Positions 1 to 11,255 of a DNA stretch of 37,058 nucleotides are shown here, in pieces. Made by a program: the position numbers and the translations under genes. Positions within the stretch are counted from its first letter, which is position 1. Each line of letters opens with the position of its first letter. The notes below the pieces were generated by a model. It ran no database searches, had not been told where the DNA came from, and worked only from the letters and a program-made list of their open reading frames with translations. Source of the DNA: Plantago elongata (taxonomy: Eukaryota > Streptophyta > Magnoliopsida > Lamiales > Plantaginaceae); NCBI GenBank assembly GCA_036897095.1, contig JAYMSP010001042.1, positions 1 through 37,058 on the forward strand, written 5' to 3'.

Positions 1-124
1 GCCCAAAAATGAAGGTTGAAGTACCATGATAACAGATGCAATTATTATTGACAAATTAAACATAATTGCTATATTTATCAAAAGAAAAAAAAAACATAAT
101 TGCTAGAAATTGGTAACTACTTAC

Positions 125-201
125 ATGCTCGGATCGGAATCCAAAATATTTGTGAGTGTGTTCAACAGCTGAGACAAATCGGCAGCATTAGTTCCACTCA
201 T
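125..201 (-). CDS. 5' coding exon of an unrecognised gene running off the left edge
   Basis: On the minus strand an ATG at 201 opens a 25-codon frame starting MSGTNAADLSQLL and ending near NILDSDPS. A consensus donor GTAAGT at 124-119 closes it in phase 2. No acceptor is visible down to base 1, so the rest of the gene lies outside. A possible 5'UTR intron lies at about 252-329: donor after 330 (AAAG, then GTAGG) and acceptor TTCTGCAG before 251. I do not recognise the protein; the visible part is a short amphipathic, Leu- and Asn-rich segment. It could also be an upstream ORF or a non-functional exon. Confidence 0.4.
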
Positions 202-984
202 TGCTGACCACCAACCAGATGATCAATGGGCTTCTCCGTCCAGATCAGATTCTGCAGAATACAAAAAATTGTTGTTATTAGACGAGATATAGAATCCAGT
301 TTATGGTGAAGTGAAAACAAATGGCCTACCTTTCACTTGTTCGATAATTGAATGGGGAGAATTAATAATGAAATGCTGATTTGATTCAAACTGCAAATCG
401 AGATGGACTCGGAAGTAGTGTATAACTGGATCACCGAAGTCGATTCTCCACCCGCTGATCTTTTTGATATGGTGGAAGAGTGCAACCAATTACTGAAAGG
501 CAAATCATTTGTAGCTCTAATTCGATTTTGGGTTCGGATAATAGCTTCTAAGCCTAATAATAATAATCTTTCTTATTGAAAAACAAAAAGTTCAGAGTTG
601 AGTTTGGTAATGCTGAATTCTATTGTTTGGTACAAAAATTGATGTTTAAATCTGATTGAATTATAATTAAACATGAAAATTGACACAATTCAACTTTTGT
701 TCGATAGAGCTGACGAACATTTCAGCAAAGTGCCTCACCTATAGCTTTGCGAGAAGGCTCGGCTGCTGGTGAGGTCAGAACAAGATCCTTTCTTGCAAGT
801 AGCGGAATTGGACCGACCTCAATCAAGTGCCAGAAAGTCTGAAAGAATAAATACCCGGACCTGATTTTTGACAAGTGCAAGTGGAGTATTTTTATGTTTT
901 TCAGTTTACAAGTTGAAAAATAACTGCTTTCTTTGCGGTAATTTAGATCCTTCACATTTGTATGGCATCATGAAAATCCGAAAA

Positions 985-1716
985 ATGTATCCTAAATTGT
1001 TACACTTCGAGTTTTGATATCTTAAATGTTACCGTTCAATTTTGATGTCCAACTTTAGTATTCTATTTTCTAATATTAACGGAGCCGCTAATTTTACGAG
1101 AAACAAAACACAGAAGTATCTTAAGTTGTATCATTACTAAAAAAGATGCATTGTCTTGCGACCATTCGATTTTGATACTTTAACAAATTCAAGTACTCCA
1201 TCGGTTAAAAATTTATCAACCCGTTAGTTTTGATATAACTAATATGCATGAACGTGAATTAACACAATTTCCGTCAAGACGTCACTTAAATAACAAAGTG
1301 TCTCAATTAGAATTACTTAATATAAAAAAAATCAATTTTAATATAAATAGTAAACATGATATTTGATAAAAAAAATCATTAAACCATAATATAATCTTCA
1401 TTTATAATAAAAAACAAACATTCATTATTCCACAACTATTCACGTTAATGCACATTAAATACATCAAAATTATCGGCTCAAACAAATTTAACAAAACGAA
1501 GTATTAAAATTGAACAAATGAAAAATATAAAGTACTAAATTGAACGGTCACGTACCCTTTTTAGTAATGATTAGATTTTTCTCGATCAAAATTAACGTTC
1601 CCATTAAATTGGACTAACGGAGTATTATAATTGAACGAAATTCAAACTAAAAGTAACAAAATTCGGATGGTAACAATTTAATGTACCAAAATTCGAAGTG
1701 TAACAACTTATGTATC
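985..1716. mobile_element. Fold-back / long-TIR non-autonomous DNA element (MITE-like), about 730 bp
   Basis: The two halves are inverted copies of each other. The left end (about 988-1060) reads TTGTTACACTTCGAGTTTTG and then TTAAATGTTACC. The reverse complement of the right end (about 1640-1714) reads TTGTTACACTTCGAATTTTG and then TTAAATTGTTACC. The symmetry continues inward: TCATTACTAAAAA at about 1130 is mirrored at about 1560, and GCATGAACGTGAAT at about 1246 is mirrored by ATTCACGTTAATGC at about 1439. The arms are roughly 280-300 bp around an AT-rich core. No coding potential is visible. ATGTAT flanks both ends and might be a target-site duplication, but the ends are not sharp. Confidence 0.7.
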
Positions 1717-2213
1717 TTTGCTGAATTTCCCCCCTTCATAATTCATAAACCTCATTCACTTTGTAGTTGGTACCAGTAGCGTTTCTTGGTCTGTGACTGT
1801 AACAATAGGCAGCAGCAAGACGTTTCTATATAAGCTGCTGAAACAGCTTCCACGAGACCAGTGCAGTTAATCAATAAACGAATGCTAGATATACAAGCTG
1901 GGAGAACAATTCGGAATAAAGAGGCCAATACGAAAATTCAAGGATACATCTGAGAGTAGAAACCATCCAATGGTGGTTACCCAGCCCAATAAACTAGTAA
2001 ATAAATTCCACACCAGGTAAAGAACGTTGCAAAATAAGATCAAAATCAACAGAAATTGATCCAGATAAAGACACGAGACTACAGAATAGAACTTCGACAA
2101 TAGACCAACATCATAGCTTAGCCAAGTACCATCATAGTTCGACACAGTATTAACATTTCTCCAGGTTAGATCAAAAGCTTATGTCCTGTGCTTTTGCCAT
2201 CTCTGGAGAAAAT

Positions 2214-4568
2214 TCAATTGGCACGACTTTTGAAGACATCAAGACCCATCTCCGTGGGATCAGTTGCTTGTAGCTCAATCTGAATACCATCAAGTTCCCT
2301 CTTGAATCTGTCCTTTGAACTGGCATAAATCATTTTGTTCCTCACCCTTGCAGTGTCTGGGGACCTTAAACAGAATGGAACAGGCAGTGTCAGGAGATAG
2401 AAGGCAATCTGAAAAGGCCAGGGTACTGTTATTACATGTGTTAATTATCTATACAAGCAAGGGATTAGTACCAGGCAACAAAGAAGATCCTGCTCTTTGG
2501 GACATTTTCTTCAGTCATGAAATCATAATCAAACACAGCATATCGACACTCGTTAGCAGGGAGGCACGCAGAGAATTCATCATAAGTTTGTTCTGGTGTC
2601 CCAAGCGTCTCCACCATGACTTGCTTTTGCTTCTCCTCAATCTTGTATACTATGAAGCGGTGAGTTCGTTTTGTTTTCAACTCCATGAACTTCAATTTGC
2701 AGTCATCATGGACTGCCATTCCTGATGCCGCGTTAGCCTAAACATAAGAACAAGATGATGTTTATCAAATTAAAAAAAAGTCAAGTAATATACTTGAACA
2801 CCCATTATAACTACTAATATGATGTGTATTATTTTCCCTGGGTCAAAAATGGAAACAAACATATCCATTGCACATCATCTTGTTGGCTCGGAATTTTTTT
2901 TTATTTGACATTATAGAGTAACAGAGACTCATACAATACAGTCACATTATTGAAAAACCAAAACATGGAAATACATAAAATAAAGTAATAGTATTATAGT
3001 TTCAGTGAAAGGTGAGGTGCGGGGGACAGGTGGCTGGAGGTGAAAACTACCAAAATATATAGAATTAAAACAACAAAAATATGATAAATGCAAAGAATCA
3101 ACAAATAAAAAAGGAACATAAGTTACGGCTTTATGATTTTTAACAGAAGCCATAGTATCCAAACATTGGTGACACTCACATCAAGGGATGATATGGTGCA
3201 AGCAGGACTTCATTAAAATCTAGCATGTTAGCATGTAAATGTAAACTAGAAGAGCAAGTAGCTAAACATTAATCCTGTAATCAGGACCACAAATGTCAAC
3301 AGGGAAGCACTAATCAAAAGAACGAATAGCATAGTATTATCTCCTACGCCCACTTCTTTCTGTATAACACAAAGGATTAGCAACATAGTTTAGCAACTAT
3401 AATTATAAAAAATTAAACAAATAACATGGAGATTTCTGGTATGCCATCCAAAATTCCGGATAGCCTTGCACCAAAATAGAAGGCAGTATCATATCACATA
3501 CTCAATAGATATTTGTTTATTCTATAGTAACACCTTTCATAACTGTATCAGACTAGCATAGGGTTGACCGTTTCAGAAAGAAAACACGAAATGACTCAAA
3601 CGAATGCCCACTTCACATCTTATGTCCTTTTTACCACTTCTGGTCCCACATCAAATTATTCCCAGACTATTTAATTAAAAGTATCTAACATAATTCAAAC
3701 GTTCTACCATAACCAATGATTGTAGGTAGCTAAACAGTAGGTAACATCACATGGAAGAAAAATAAGATCGCTGACACACAAACATCATTACATTGAGCTC
3801 AGACATGTACCCAACTGAAGGTAAATATATGTGTTGTAAAATAGCAAGGTAACTCAAGATCGAGTAACAACGAGAATTCATCGAAGAACATAACAGAAAT
3901 GACTCAACCAATGCCCCTTTTACATCTGAGGTCCCTTACCACTTCCAGTCCCACATCAGATTATTCCCAGACTATTCAAAAGCAACTATAATTTCAAATC
4001 CATGCGCTCTACCGTAACCAATGATTGTGTTTAGCTAAACAGCAGGCATTTAAAACTTTGGTTTTCCAAGGGAATATTATCATCATTGCTATTTAGCATC
4101 ACATGAAAGAAAAATAAGATCACTGACACGCAAACATATCGAATTAGAGCTCATTAAATTGATCTTGAATATGTACTTAAGGTTTTAAAAAAATCTGTGT
4201 CGTTTAAAAAAGCTCACGTACTTTTTCATTGTATTAAGCTCAAGATCGAGTTCATCCTAAATGAACTCTCCAATTATCAAGCGATCAAACAATGAAAAAG
4301 TGCCGATAAAATATGTAAAAAAATAAAAAAATAATAAAATACTGTGAAATCAGCATCACTCAGATCTACCAAACAGAGCCTAACGATTGTCGATTAATTA
4401 ATTTATATATTAGGTGTAGAATTGACAGGGATCACGAATCAATCAACGATACAGAAAATAAATGAATATAATTAACTGAGAATTGACTAAGAAAAGCATC
4501 ATCCGAAGAAAAATGAAAAGAGTAAAAGTGATATAGTAGAGGTTGAATTGCAGAAGAATCGTTACCAT
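2214..4568 (-). CDS. ADF: Actin-depolymerising factor (ADF/cofilin), copy A
   Basis: The CDS is 4566-4568 (ATG only), 2472-2737 and 2214-2364, totalling 420 nt and 139 residues, the usual plant ADF length. The protein is a single ADF-homology domain that binds G- and F-actin and promotes filament severing and turnover in the cytoplasm. Visible marks are the N-terminus [14 protein letters not shown], with Ser6 at the position phosphorylated in plant ADFs; [18 protein letters not shown] near 22-39; [14 protein letters not shown]; and the long actin-binding helix [20 protein letters not shown] near 95-114. It ends [11 protein letters not shown]. The first intron, 1828 bp, sits directly after the start codon, as is typical of plant ADF genes. 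A TATA box (TATATAA on the minus strand) lies at 4708-4714. Its 3'UTR (about 1890-2150) resembles that of ADF copy B, so the two are duplicates. Confidence 0.96.
3580..4152. repeat. Diverged tandem duplication inside intron 1 of ADF copy A
   Basis: The block from about 3580 to 3800 is repeated from about 3888 to 4152. Shared landmarks, in order, are GAAATGACTCAA (3588 and 3896), CCCACATCA, TTATTCCCAGACTATT, AACCAATGATTGT, TAGCTAAACAG, AAAAATAAGATC and CTGACAC. The offset grows from about 308 to about 350 bp because copy 2 carries extra sequence near 4050-4090. It is non-coding. Confidence 0.8.
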
Positions 4569-4885
4569 GGCGGAGAGAGATGATCGGAGAAGATCGAGGG
4601 ATTTGTGACACGAATCAACTTTTTTTAGGGCTGAGAAATGACGCTTCGTTTTTGGGATAGAGAGAGAGAAATTGAGAGAGACACAGGTGAATATAGCTCA
4701 AGGTTGATTATATACACACACACGAGTAGAAGAAAAGTGGCCTCTATCGAAATGTCAACTATGCCCCTCCCTCCTTTTACAATAAAAAGAGAAGATCATT
4801 TATTCTTCTTCTTTTCTAATTCCAGGGTTTTAAATTTTAATCGATCTCCAGTAATTACCATCATCAATTGATCATCGTCATCGTC
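4569..4885. promoter_or_regulatory. Shared divergent promoter region between ADF copy A and eIF1A
   Basis: The two start codons face away from each other across 317 bp, which must hold both 5'UTRs and both core promoters. The minus strand has TATATAA at 4708-4714, about 140 bp upstream of the ADF ATG. A short CA run (4714-4721) and GA-rich tracts (4661-4682) follow. On the plus strand no clear TATA box serves eIF1A; CCAGGGTTTTAAA at about 4823 is a partial, reversed telo-box-like motif. Confidence 0.6.
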
Positions 4886-5495
4886 ATGCCGAAGAACAAG
4901 GGAAAGGGAGGTAAGAACCGGAAGAGAGGTAAGAATGAAGCCGATGACGAGAAGCGTGAGCTGGTTTTCAAGGAGGATGGTCAGGAATACGCTCAGGTGA
5001 TGCGTATGCTCGGAAATGGACGCTGTGAAGCTACTTGCATTGACGGCGTTAAGCGTCTCTGTCATATTCGTGGCAAGATGCACAAGAAGGTCTGGATTGC
5101 CGCTGGTGATATCATCCTCGTCGGTCTCCGTGATTATCAGGTTCATTTTGCTCTGTTTCGGTTACTTTCTGCTTCTCGATTGTGTTTGTTTACAGTACAA
5201 ATGTATTGACAATGGTGATGATGATCGCTTGATTTATTGTGCTGAATTATTTAATTGATTGTTTTGTAATTAGTGAAATTGAGATGTATAAACGTTGATC
5301 GATATTGGTAATTAACAGGATGACAAAGCTGATGTGATCCTGAAGTACATGAACGATGAGGCTAGGTTGTTGAAGGCATACGGTGAGCTTCCAGAGAACA
5401 CAAGGCTAACTGAAGTTCCTCAAATGGATGAAGAGGATGATGGTGCAAGTGATGACTACGTCGAGTTTGAGGACGAGGATATTGATAAACTCTAG
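4886..5495 (+). CDS. eIF1A: Translation initiation factor eIF1A
   Basis: Exons are 4886-5140 and 5319-5495, split by a 178-bp GT-AG intron in phase 0; the product is 143 residues, close to the plant eIF1A norm. It acts in the cytoplasm on the 40S subunit, helping to build the 43S complex and support scanning and start-codon choice. The N-terminus [18 protein letters not shown] is the basic tail. The OB fold runs from about 30 to 100 ([46 protein letters not shown]). The C-terminus is strongly acidic ([20 protein letters not shown]). The 3'UTR probably ends near 5600-5650. It is head to head with ADF copy A and convergent with ADF copy B. Confidence 0.97.
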
Positions 5496-7300
5496 AGCGT
5501 ATCTTGCGTCTAGGTTTGTCCATTTTGAACTAGAGACTATAGACTAGAGAGCAGAGTTTCATTGTAGCTGGTTTATATGCATTGACTATAGTTACTATGT
5601 GAATAATGCATCTTTGTACAATATGATATCCTGATATGAGATGTCCTGGTTGGTTATGGTGGTCTGTTTTTGATATGATGGTTATTCACTTTGGTTTCAC
5701 AGTCATAGACTGACTTCTCTTGTCGGGGTAGAGCTTTGAACTACAATGTGGAATTGCCTATGCAATCCCATAACTCAGAGTTTGATATGGATATTATGTT
5801 GTTTAACTGTTACGAAGTTAGTTTCTTTTATGTGTGCTTCTAGTGGATAGTTGATAAATCTCAACTTGGTGTTTATGATCTGGGGCCTCAGAGGAAGAAT
5901 TAGTCTGGAGGAAATAGAGGCCTGCCTCTTAATTTGCTGCGAATGATCAACATTCTTTTATTGGATGAATGAAATCTGATACTAATGTTATGTTTTGAGA
6001 AGAAAACAGGTGTAAAGATCGAAATGGCTCTACAGTAGCACTATTTTTCTCTACCTATAATACCCTATCCAATTACAATTATATACCAAACACAATTTAA
6101 CAATCTCACTACAATTCCGATCACTATTCAGACATTTAAATCGGGACATTTAAGTCGCATGCCAATCAAACTCCTAAAATTTATTTTGCGCTTTGAACTT
6201 TATTGGCCCGTAATATATTGTTTAATGATCATTATTTCTCGTAATCATATTTAATTATGAATATCACAGGATCGATCACAAACTTATCAGCCTTCGTCGA
6301 ATGATCTGCCATTAAAGTAAGCAAATAATTAATCATGAATCCCATCTTCAACTCTAAAGTTCAAACAAATTACAATCTTTAGTGTTCTTTTCATAATCAA
6401 ATGAACATAAACAACTCCAAAAGGTGCTGGCTCAAAACATATATTTAAGTTGAGCTCTCTCAACTCACATTAATAAATTTTTATATTATTATCAAATACC
6501 AACCATACACTATAATATTCGAGGTCAGTTATTATTGGATGGAATTTTGAATTCTTTCAAAATTGAGTGGAATTTTGATCTCTTCTAAAATTGCTTTTTG
6601 TTTGGAAGTGGACCTGGATGAAAGCAAATATTCTCTGTAAAGTTCATTGAATCAAGTCCAAGTGTCCAACTAGTCCTCCTGAAATACATGGTGGGAAACA
6701 TAATTTGCATGTCCTTCAAAGCTTAGATGTCTATTTTGAACACAATGGCCGCACTTAGAGATCACATGCACCAGGGCCAAGACCTTTAAGATATGTTACA
6801 TTGGATTACAAAACCAGTGATCATTTAACCAATTCTATTTGAAATAGGAAAGCACAGAATCAATACTCGGTTGAACCTGAAGCAAAAACTACCTTCTCAC
6901 GTCATTCACATTTTATCCATCTCGCAAGAGACCACCGCTATGACTTGGTTTGAATTTTGAAACCATGTGACTTTTTAAGACTTGCTCTGAAATACTGATA
7001 CTGTAAGCTGTGAGGTATGTCTGTTGGACATCTTGCCCTTTGAAAAAATGCATTGAACATTTCAAGTAAAATTCACACAACTTCATATACTTAATACTCC
7101 TACCAGTCTACAGCAGCAACTGATGAGCCAAACGCCATAGAGAGAACTCAGAGAAGTCGCCAAACAATATATTAACAAAAGAATGCACAGCACATCAATC
7201 CGAACATAGAAGGCCAATAAGATAAGTCATGCTTTCACATGAAACAAAAACTCAATCCAGCGGAGGTTATCCAACCCGCACAATTCAGTCAAATAAAATC
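5496..7300. other. Intergenic region between eIF1A and ADF copy B, no gene seen
   Basis: The first 150 bp are the eIF1A 3'UTR. The remainder is AT-rich with no frame longer than background and no recognisable domain. Short runs of GGAATTTTGA (about 6540-6580) and an MITE-like stretch with TACCAAACACAATTT (about 6085) hint at old element debris without definable ends. Convergent transcription with ADF copy B ends here. Confidence 0.5.
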
Positions 7301-7479
7301 CAAGCCAACAGAAAACATTGAACAAGATCAAAATCATAGAAATTGATCTTAGATCACGAGACTTCAACAACAGAACAAATACCATAGCTTAGGAGGATAC
7401 ATAGTTCCACAGACTATTAACATTCCTCTAGAGTAGAGCAAGTTTATGTCATATGCTATTTTGCTTTATCCAGAGAAAC

Positions 7480-9359
7480 TTAATTGGCGCGGCTCTTGAA
7501 AACATCAAGACCCATCTCTGTAGGATCAGTAGCTTGCAGCTCCACCTGGATGCCATCTAGTTCCCTCTTGAACCTGTCCTTTGAGCTGGCGTAGATCATT
7601 TTGTTCCTCACCCTCGCAGTGTCGGGGGACCTTGGCACACAAAATAGATTCAGAGAGAATTTAGCAAGTCATGTTCAGTGTATTGCGAAGTGCTCCACTT
7701 ATACATTACTACCAGTACACGATAAGCATGCTAAACAATCTCGATCAACATAAAAAAGGATGTTGCATCAGATTTAATCTCACCCCAACCTAGTCTAAAT
7801 TCAGCTACTAGGTGCTCCCATAGAGTTGCAGTAAGTTACGAGGTGAAAAAAAGGGCACTGACACTAAACATAAATTCATTAGGTTGCTGCTCATAAGGAA
7901 ATTTACCAGGCAACGAAGAAAATCCTGCTCTTTGGGACATTGTCGACAGTCATGTAGTCAAAATCAAAAACTGCATATCGGCACTCATCTGCAGGTAAGC
8001 TAGCAGCGAACTCTTCATAAGTTTGAACAGGCTCCCCAAGTGTTTCCACCATAACCTGCTTTTGCTTCTCCTCAATCTTGTATACTATGAAACGGTGAGT
8101 TCGTTTGGTTTTCAACTCCATAAACTTTAGTTTGCAGTCATCATGGACTGCCATTCCTGACGCTGCATTGGCCTACGCAAAGGAAAATCATATCTGTCAA
8201 TAGCGACTTGTTAATTATAAAGATTCACTGCATGTAGTTGCTTGGCAGTCTTTGAGTATTCTTTACCAAGTTTAAAATGCAAACGAGTACGATCTATCGT
8301 GTGTAAAAACTAATTGGCTGGATGATACTCACCACCATTACCCTTCAGGTTCGTAAGGATTGCATTTCCACAAAATAAGCTACAGGTTGGTATATTCGTG
8401 TGAACACTAGTTGTTAAGTAGCCATTCAAGTTCGTAAGGATCACAATTTCACAAAATAAGGTACAGGTTGGTATAATAGTGTGAAATCTAGGTGTTAAAT
8501 GGCCTGAGCAATTCGATCAGCATTACCTAACTATATCCTAGTGTAGTATATTGTAAAAATGCACCCGGAAAATTACCAAAAACTTGGTTAGTTGGACCCC
8601 AGTATAATAATAGCACATGATCACTAGTTTGTGTTCAGATCTGATGTAATAATTATGCCACATTTTCATTACGCCAATTTTACGATATCATCGATAGCAA
8701 AAAACTTCCCAATAGCAGATAAAGCTCGTGTGCCAGACTTATCAAATTACTAGCTACTATAAATTGTAAGAACATTAGTTGTAATTGAGTAGCAATAAAA
8801 ACCTAGACACATCAGATGCAAATCAATCACATTGTCCTTGGCCTTTGTTGTACCATACGCTACTATCAAATCATTTATACGCAACTACATTACAAGTACA
8901 AAGGGTCCCATAGAAGAAACATGAAGACTCGCTCACATTGACACATGTCAATCCATGGATCTTCTAGCCTATACTAAGGTCATTTCAAAATTGAGATTAT
9001 AGAAAATGCTTAAATCCAAAACTAGTGGATTCTGCTCGAAATCAAGGTAGAATAAACAAAAATGAAGTAATTCAAATTACCAGCATGTAAACCATCCGAT
9101 CAAAATCAAATCTACAGTTCTGTACAACCAGATCTAAAAAAAAATAACACGACCTAACGCAGCAATAGAGACTGATGAGTATTGTATTACTCAGCTACCA
9201 TACTAAATTAAGTATGAATTTCGCTATGAATATCACAGGATCGAGAATCGGACAACGTATCAGACAAAATGAACAAGTAAAAATAAAATTGGTAGCTGAG
9301 CATAATCCCTATCAATAAGGACAGATATGTAAAGATAGAGCTTGGAAAATCATTACCAT
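7480..9359 (-). CDS. ADF: Actin-depolymerising factor (ADF/cofilin), copy B
   Basis: The CDS is 9357-9359 (ATG only), 7907-8172 and 7480-7630, giving 139 residues. Exon sizes and phases are identical to copy A, and the function is the same: actin filament severing and monomer binding. N-terminus [14 protein letters not shown] (Ser6 present), core and C-terminus are shared. Differences cluster at [19 protein letters not shown] and DFDYMTVDN, where copy A has [19 protein letters not shown] and DYDFMTEEN, and at IQVELQ where copy A has IQIELQ. Both UTRs resemble those of copy A (3': GATCAAAATCA, CATAGCTTAG; 5': GATCGGAGAAGAT), so the duplication included flanking DNA. Intron 1 is 1184 bp. Subfunctionalisation is possible but not shown. 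Confidence 0.96.
8338..8502. repeat. 81-bp tandem duplication in intron 1 of ADF copy B
   Basis: GTTCGTAAGGAT at 8349 recurs at 8430. Both are followed by ACAAAATAAG, TACAGGTTGGTAT, GTGTGAA and TAG.TGTTAA at matching spacing. The two copies are diverged by several substitutions and are non-coding. Confidence 0.8.
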
Positions 9360-9493
9360 GGAGAGGATCGATCGGAGAAGATGAAGGGATTACAGACACG
9401 AATCAAAATGAGAATGTTTTGGGGCTGGAAATAAGAAGACGGTGTGAGACTTTGGATATTTTTAGAGAGAGGGTGTAGAGCTGATGAGAGAGG

Positions 9494-9513
9494 TGGAATG
9501 GAATGGAATGGAA
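9494..9513. repeat. (TGGAA)4 microsatellite upstream of ADF copy B
   Basis: Four uninterrupted TGGAA units lie about 135 bp upstream of the ADF copy B start codon, in its presumed promoter or 5'UTR. Confidence 0.8.
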
Positions 9514-9699
9514 TATCAACTGTGGGTCTTATACATACATGCTAGGTAATGTTCGCTTTTTCTTTGCGTATTGCTTAAGCACAAGTTTGTTTAAAGTTGT
9601 TCATTTTTCTTTTCCTTCTATTTTTTCTAGCAAATTTTATCAAGAACTATAGATGATCGACAAATATTATGGATTTTCACTAATGAATTAATACTAATA

Positions 9700-10130
9700 T
9701 CATAAGAGTATTAGTGTTTATAAGAGTTCATGAAAATCTCAAACAAATACATAATATGTTTTCTTTTTCTTTCATTCATTCTTTCTTCTCTCTCTACCCA
9801 CTCCTCTTTCTTTTTATCTCTCTTTTTCCGATCACATTTCCGGTGATATCTCCGCCATTCGACCACCAATCTTATATTCGATTTACATATTTGAGTAACT
9901 CATGTCCCGATCTACCTTTTTATCGGTTTCATTTTTTTATCTAGTCGACTTTTGAAACGATTGGCCGGAATCGGAGCTTTTTCGATTGTCTTCTCCGGCG
10001 GATCTCCGACTACATGACACATATAAGTCATTACCTTGTAGTTTCCTCGATTTTCAGGTTTCTTCTCTCATTTCTTCAGTTTTTCTCGTTTGGATTTGGT
10101 GATTTTTAATAATCTCTCGTAGCAGCACAT
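9700..10130 (+). other. CT-rich leader-like segment at the head of the 21-bp array
   Basis: A pyrimidine-rich stretch (TTCTTCTCTCTCTACCC, TTTCTTTTTATCTCTC) passes into a GC-richer part with CCGG and TCCG steps (9838-10010), then CT-rich again to about 10090. It resembles a promoter plus 5'UTR in composition, but no coding frame follows. It may be the head of a decayed transposable element. Confidence 0.35.
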
Positions 10131-10137
10131 TTCGTAT

Positions 10138-11005
10138 GAAATTGTTGATATTTGAACTTTAATTGATTATGTTTGACTGATAATTGTTGATGTTTGTGAA
10201 GTTTCAGTTTGTTTAATCTTTGATTTCCATGCGTTCGTTAGTAGATCTTCATTGTAGTTTTTAAATTTGTTTAGGTTTTCATATAAATTATGTATATTTA
10301 ATTGTAAATTAATGATGTTGCGATTATATTATTTTATGATTATGTTTTATGTTGCATTTGTTTAAATTGCCAATGTTTCTGCGTAAATTGTACATGTTTA
10401 TGTGTAAATAGATGATGTTTTGTTATAAGCACATTATGTTCCACATATTTGATTACTAGTGATTATCGACTAAGTTTGTTTATATTTATACTGAAAACGC
10501 TTATGTTTAACAGTAAATTGGTTATGCTTTATGTTTCATATGGTGAAATACCATTGTTTAATTTATTTTAATGTAAATTGTGCATATTTAGCCGTTAATT
10601 ACTGATTTTTGTGTTTCATGCATTTCTTGTATAAAATTCGATGTATGTATGAACGGTATATCATTATACTACAATTGTTGATGTTTAAGGGTGAATAGAT
10701 GATGTTTTAATACAGACTTTATATTTCATCTATTGAATTCTTATTTGTTCAGGTATTTATGTGCATTGTGTATATTTAACTATAAATTGTTCACGTTTGT
10801 CGTTTTTTAGAGATTATGTATTTTGTAAAACTGCTATGTATGTTTTCAGTGTTAATTGTGCATGTTTATATTGTGATTGTTGATATTGAATGTTACATAG
10901 GTTATGTTGTTGGTGTTTTGTTTTTGTTTTTTTTGTATTTACCACTAATTGCATATGTGTATATATCAATTGTTGATGTTAAAAATCAAATTGTTGATGT
11001 TTTTG
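10138..11005 (+). repeat. Degenerate 21-bp periodic repeat array
   Basis: The unit is approximately TAAATTG, three variable bases, ATGTTTA, then four variable bases. The ATGTT/ATATT core recurs at exact 21-bp steps in runs: 10148, 10169, 10190; 10294, 10315; 10373, 10394, 10415, 10436; 10482, 10503, 10524; 10584, 10605; 10681, 10702; 10772, 10793; 10862, 10883, 10904; 10976, 10997. Small indels separate the runs. About 40 unit lengths fit in the block. Units are individually diverged while core and spacing persist. The frame from 10816 to 11097 is simply this repeat translated. Confidence 0.8.
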
Positions 11006-11255
11006 TTGTATATACTAGGTTTCGTAAAAATGGTGGTCAAATAAAGAAAACGATTGATGATAGAGATGGAGACGTGGATGGAGGAGTCGACAGATAAGGG
11101 TGTAAAGATAGTTCTAGTTTAGATATAGTGTTTTTAATTTTTTTTTGGTATTGTTTTGTATGTAAAGATATTTATTGATTGATAAACGGAATTAACTTCA
11201 ATGTTTTATTTATAAATGTTGTGTTAACAAATCAGTTGTTATTTGTAATTTCATA

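Noticed and set aside
1885-2145. 86-residue hydrophobic minus-strand frame
   Set aside because: It lies in the 3'UTR of ADF copy A; the matching segment of copy B is conserved as UTR, not as this protein.
4796-5146. 116-residue minus-strand frame opposite eIF1A
   Set aside because: It is the antisense shadow of the first eIF1A exon, whose sense frame is a clear family match.
10816-11097. 93-residue hydrophobic frame resembling a membrane protein
   Set aside because: Its Val/Ile/Tyr-rich sequence is the 21-bp repeat read as codons; no family features and no conserved start context.
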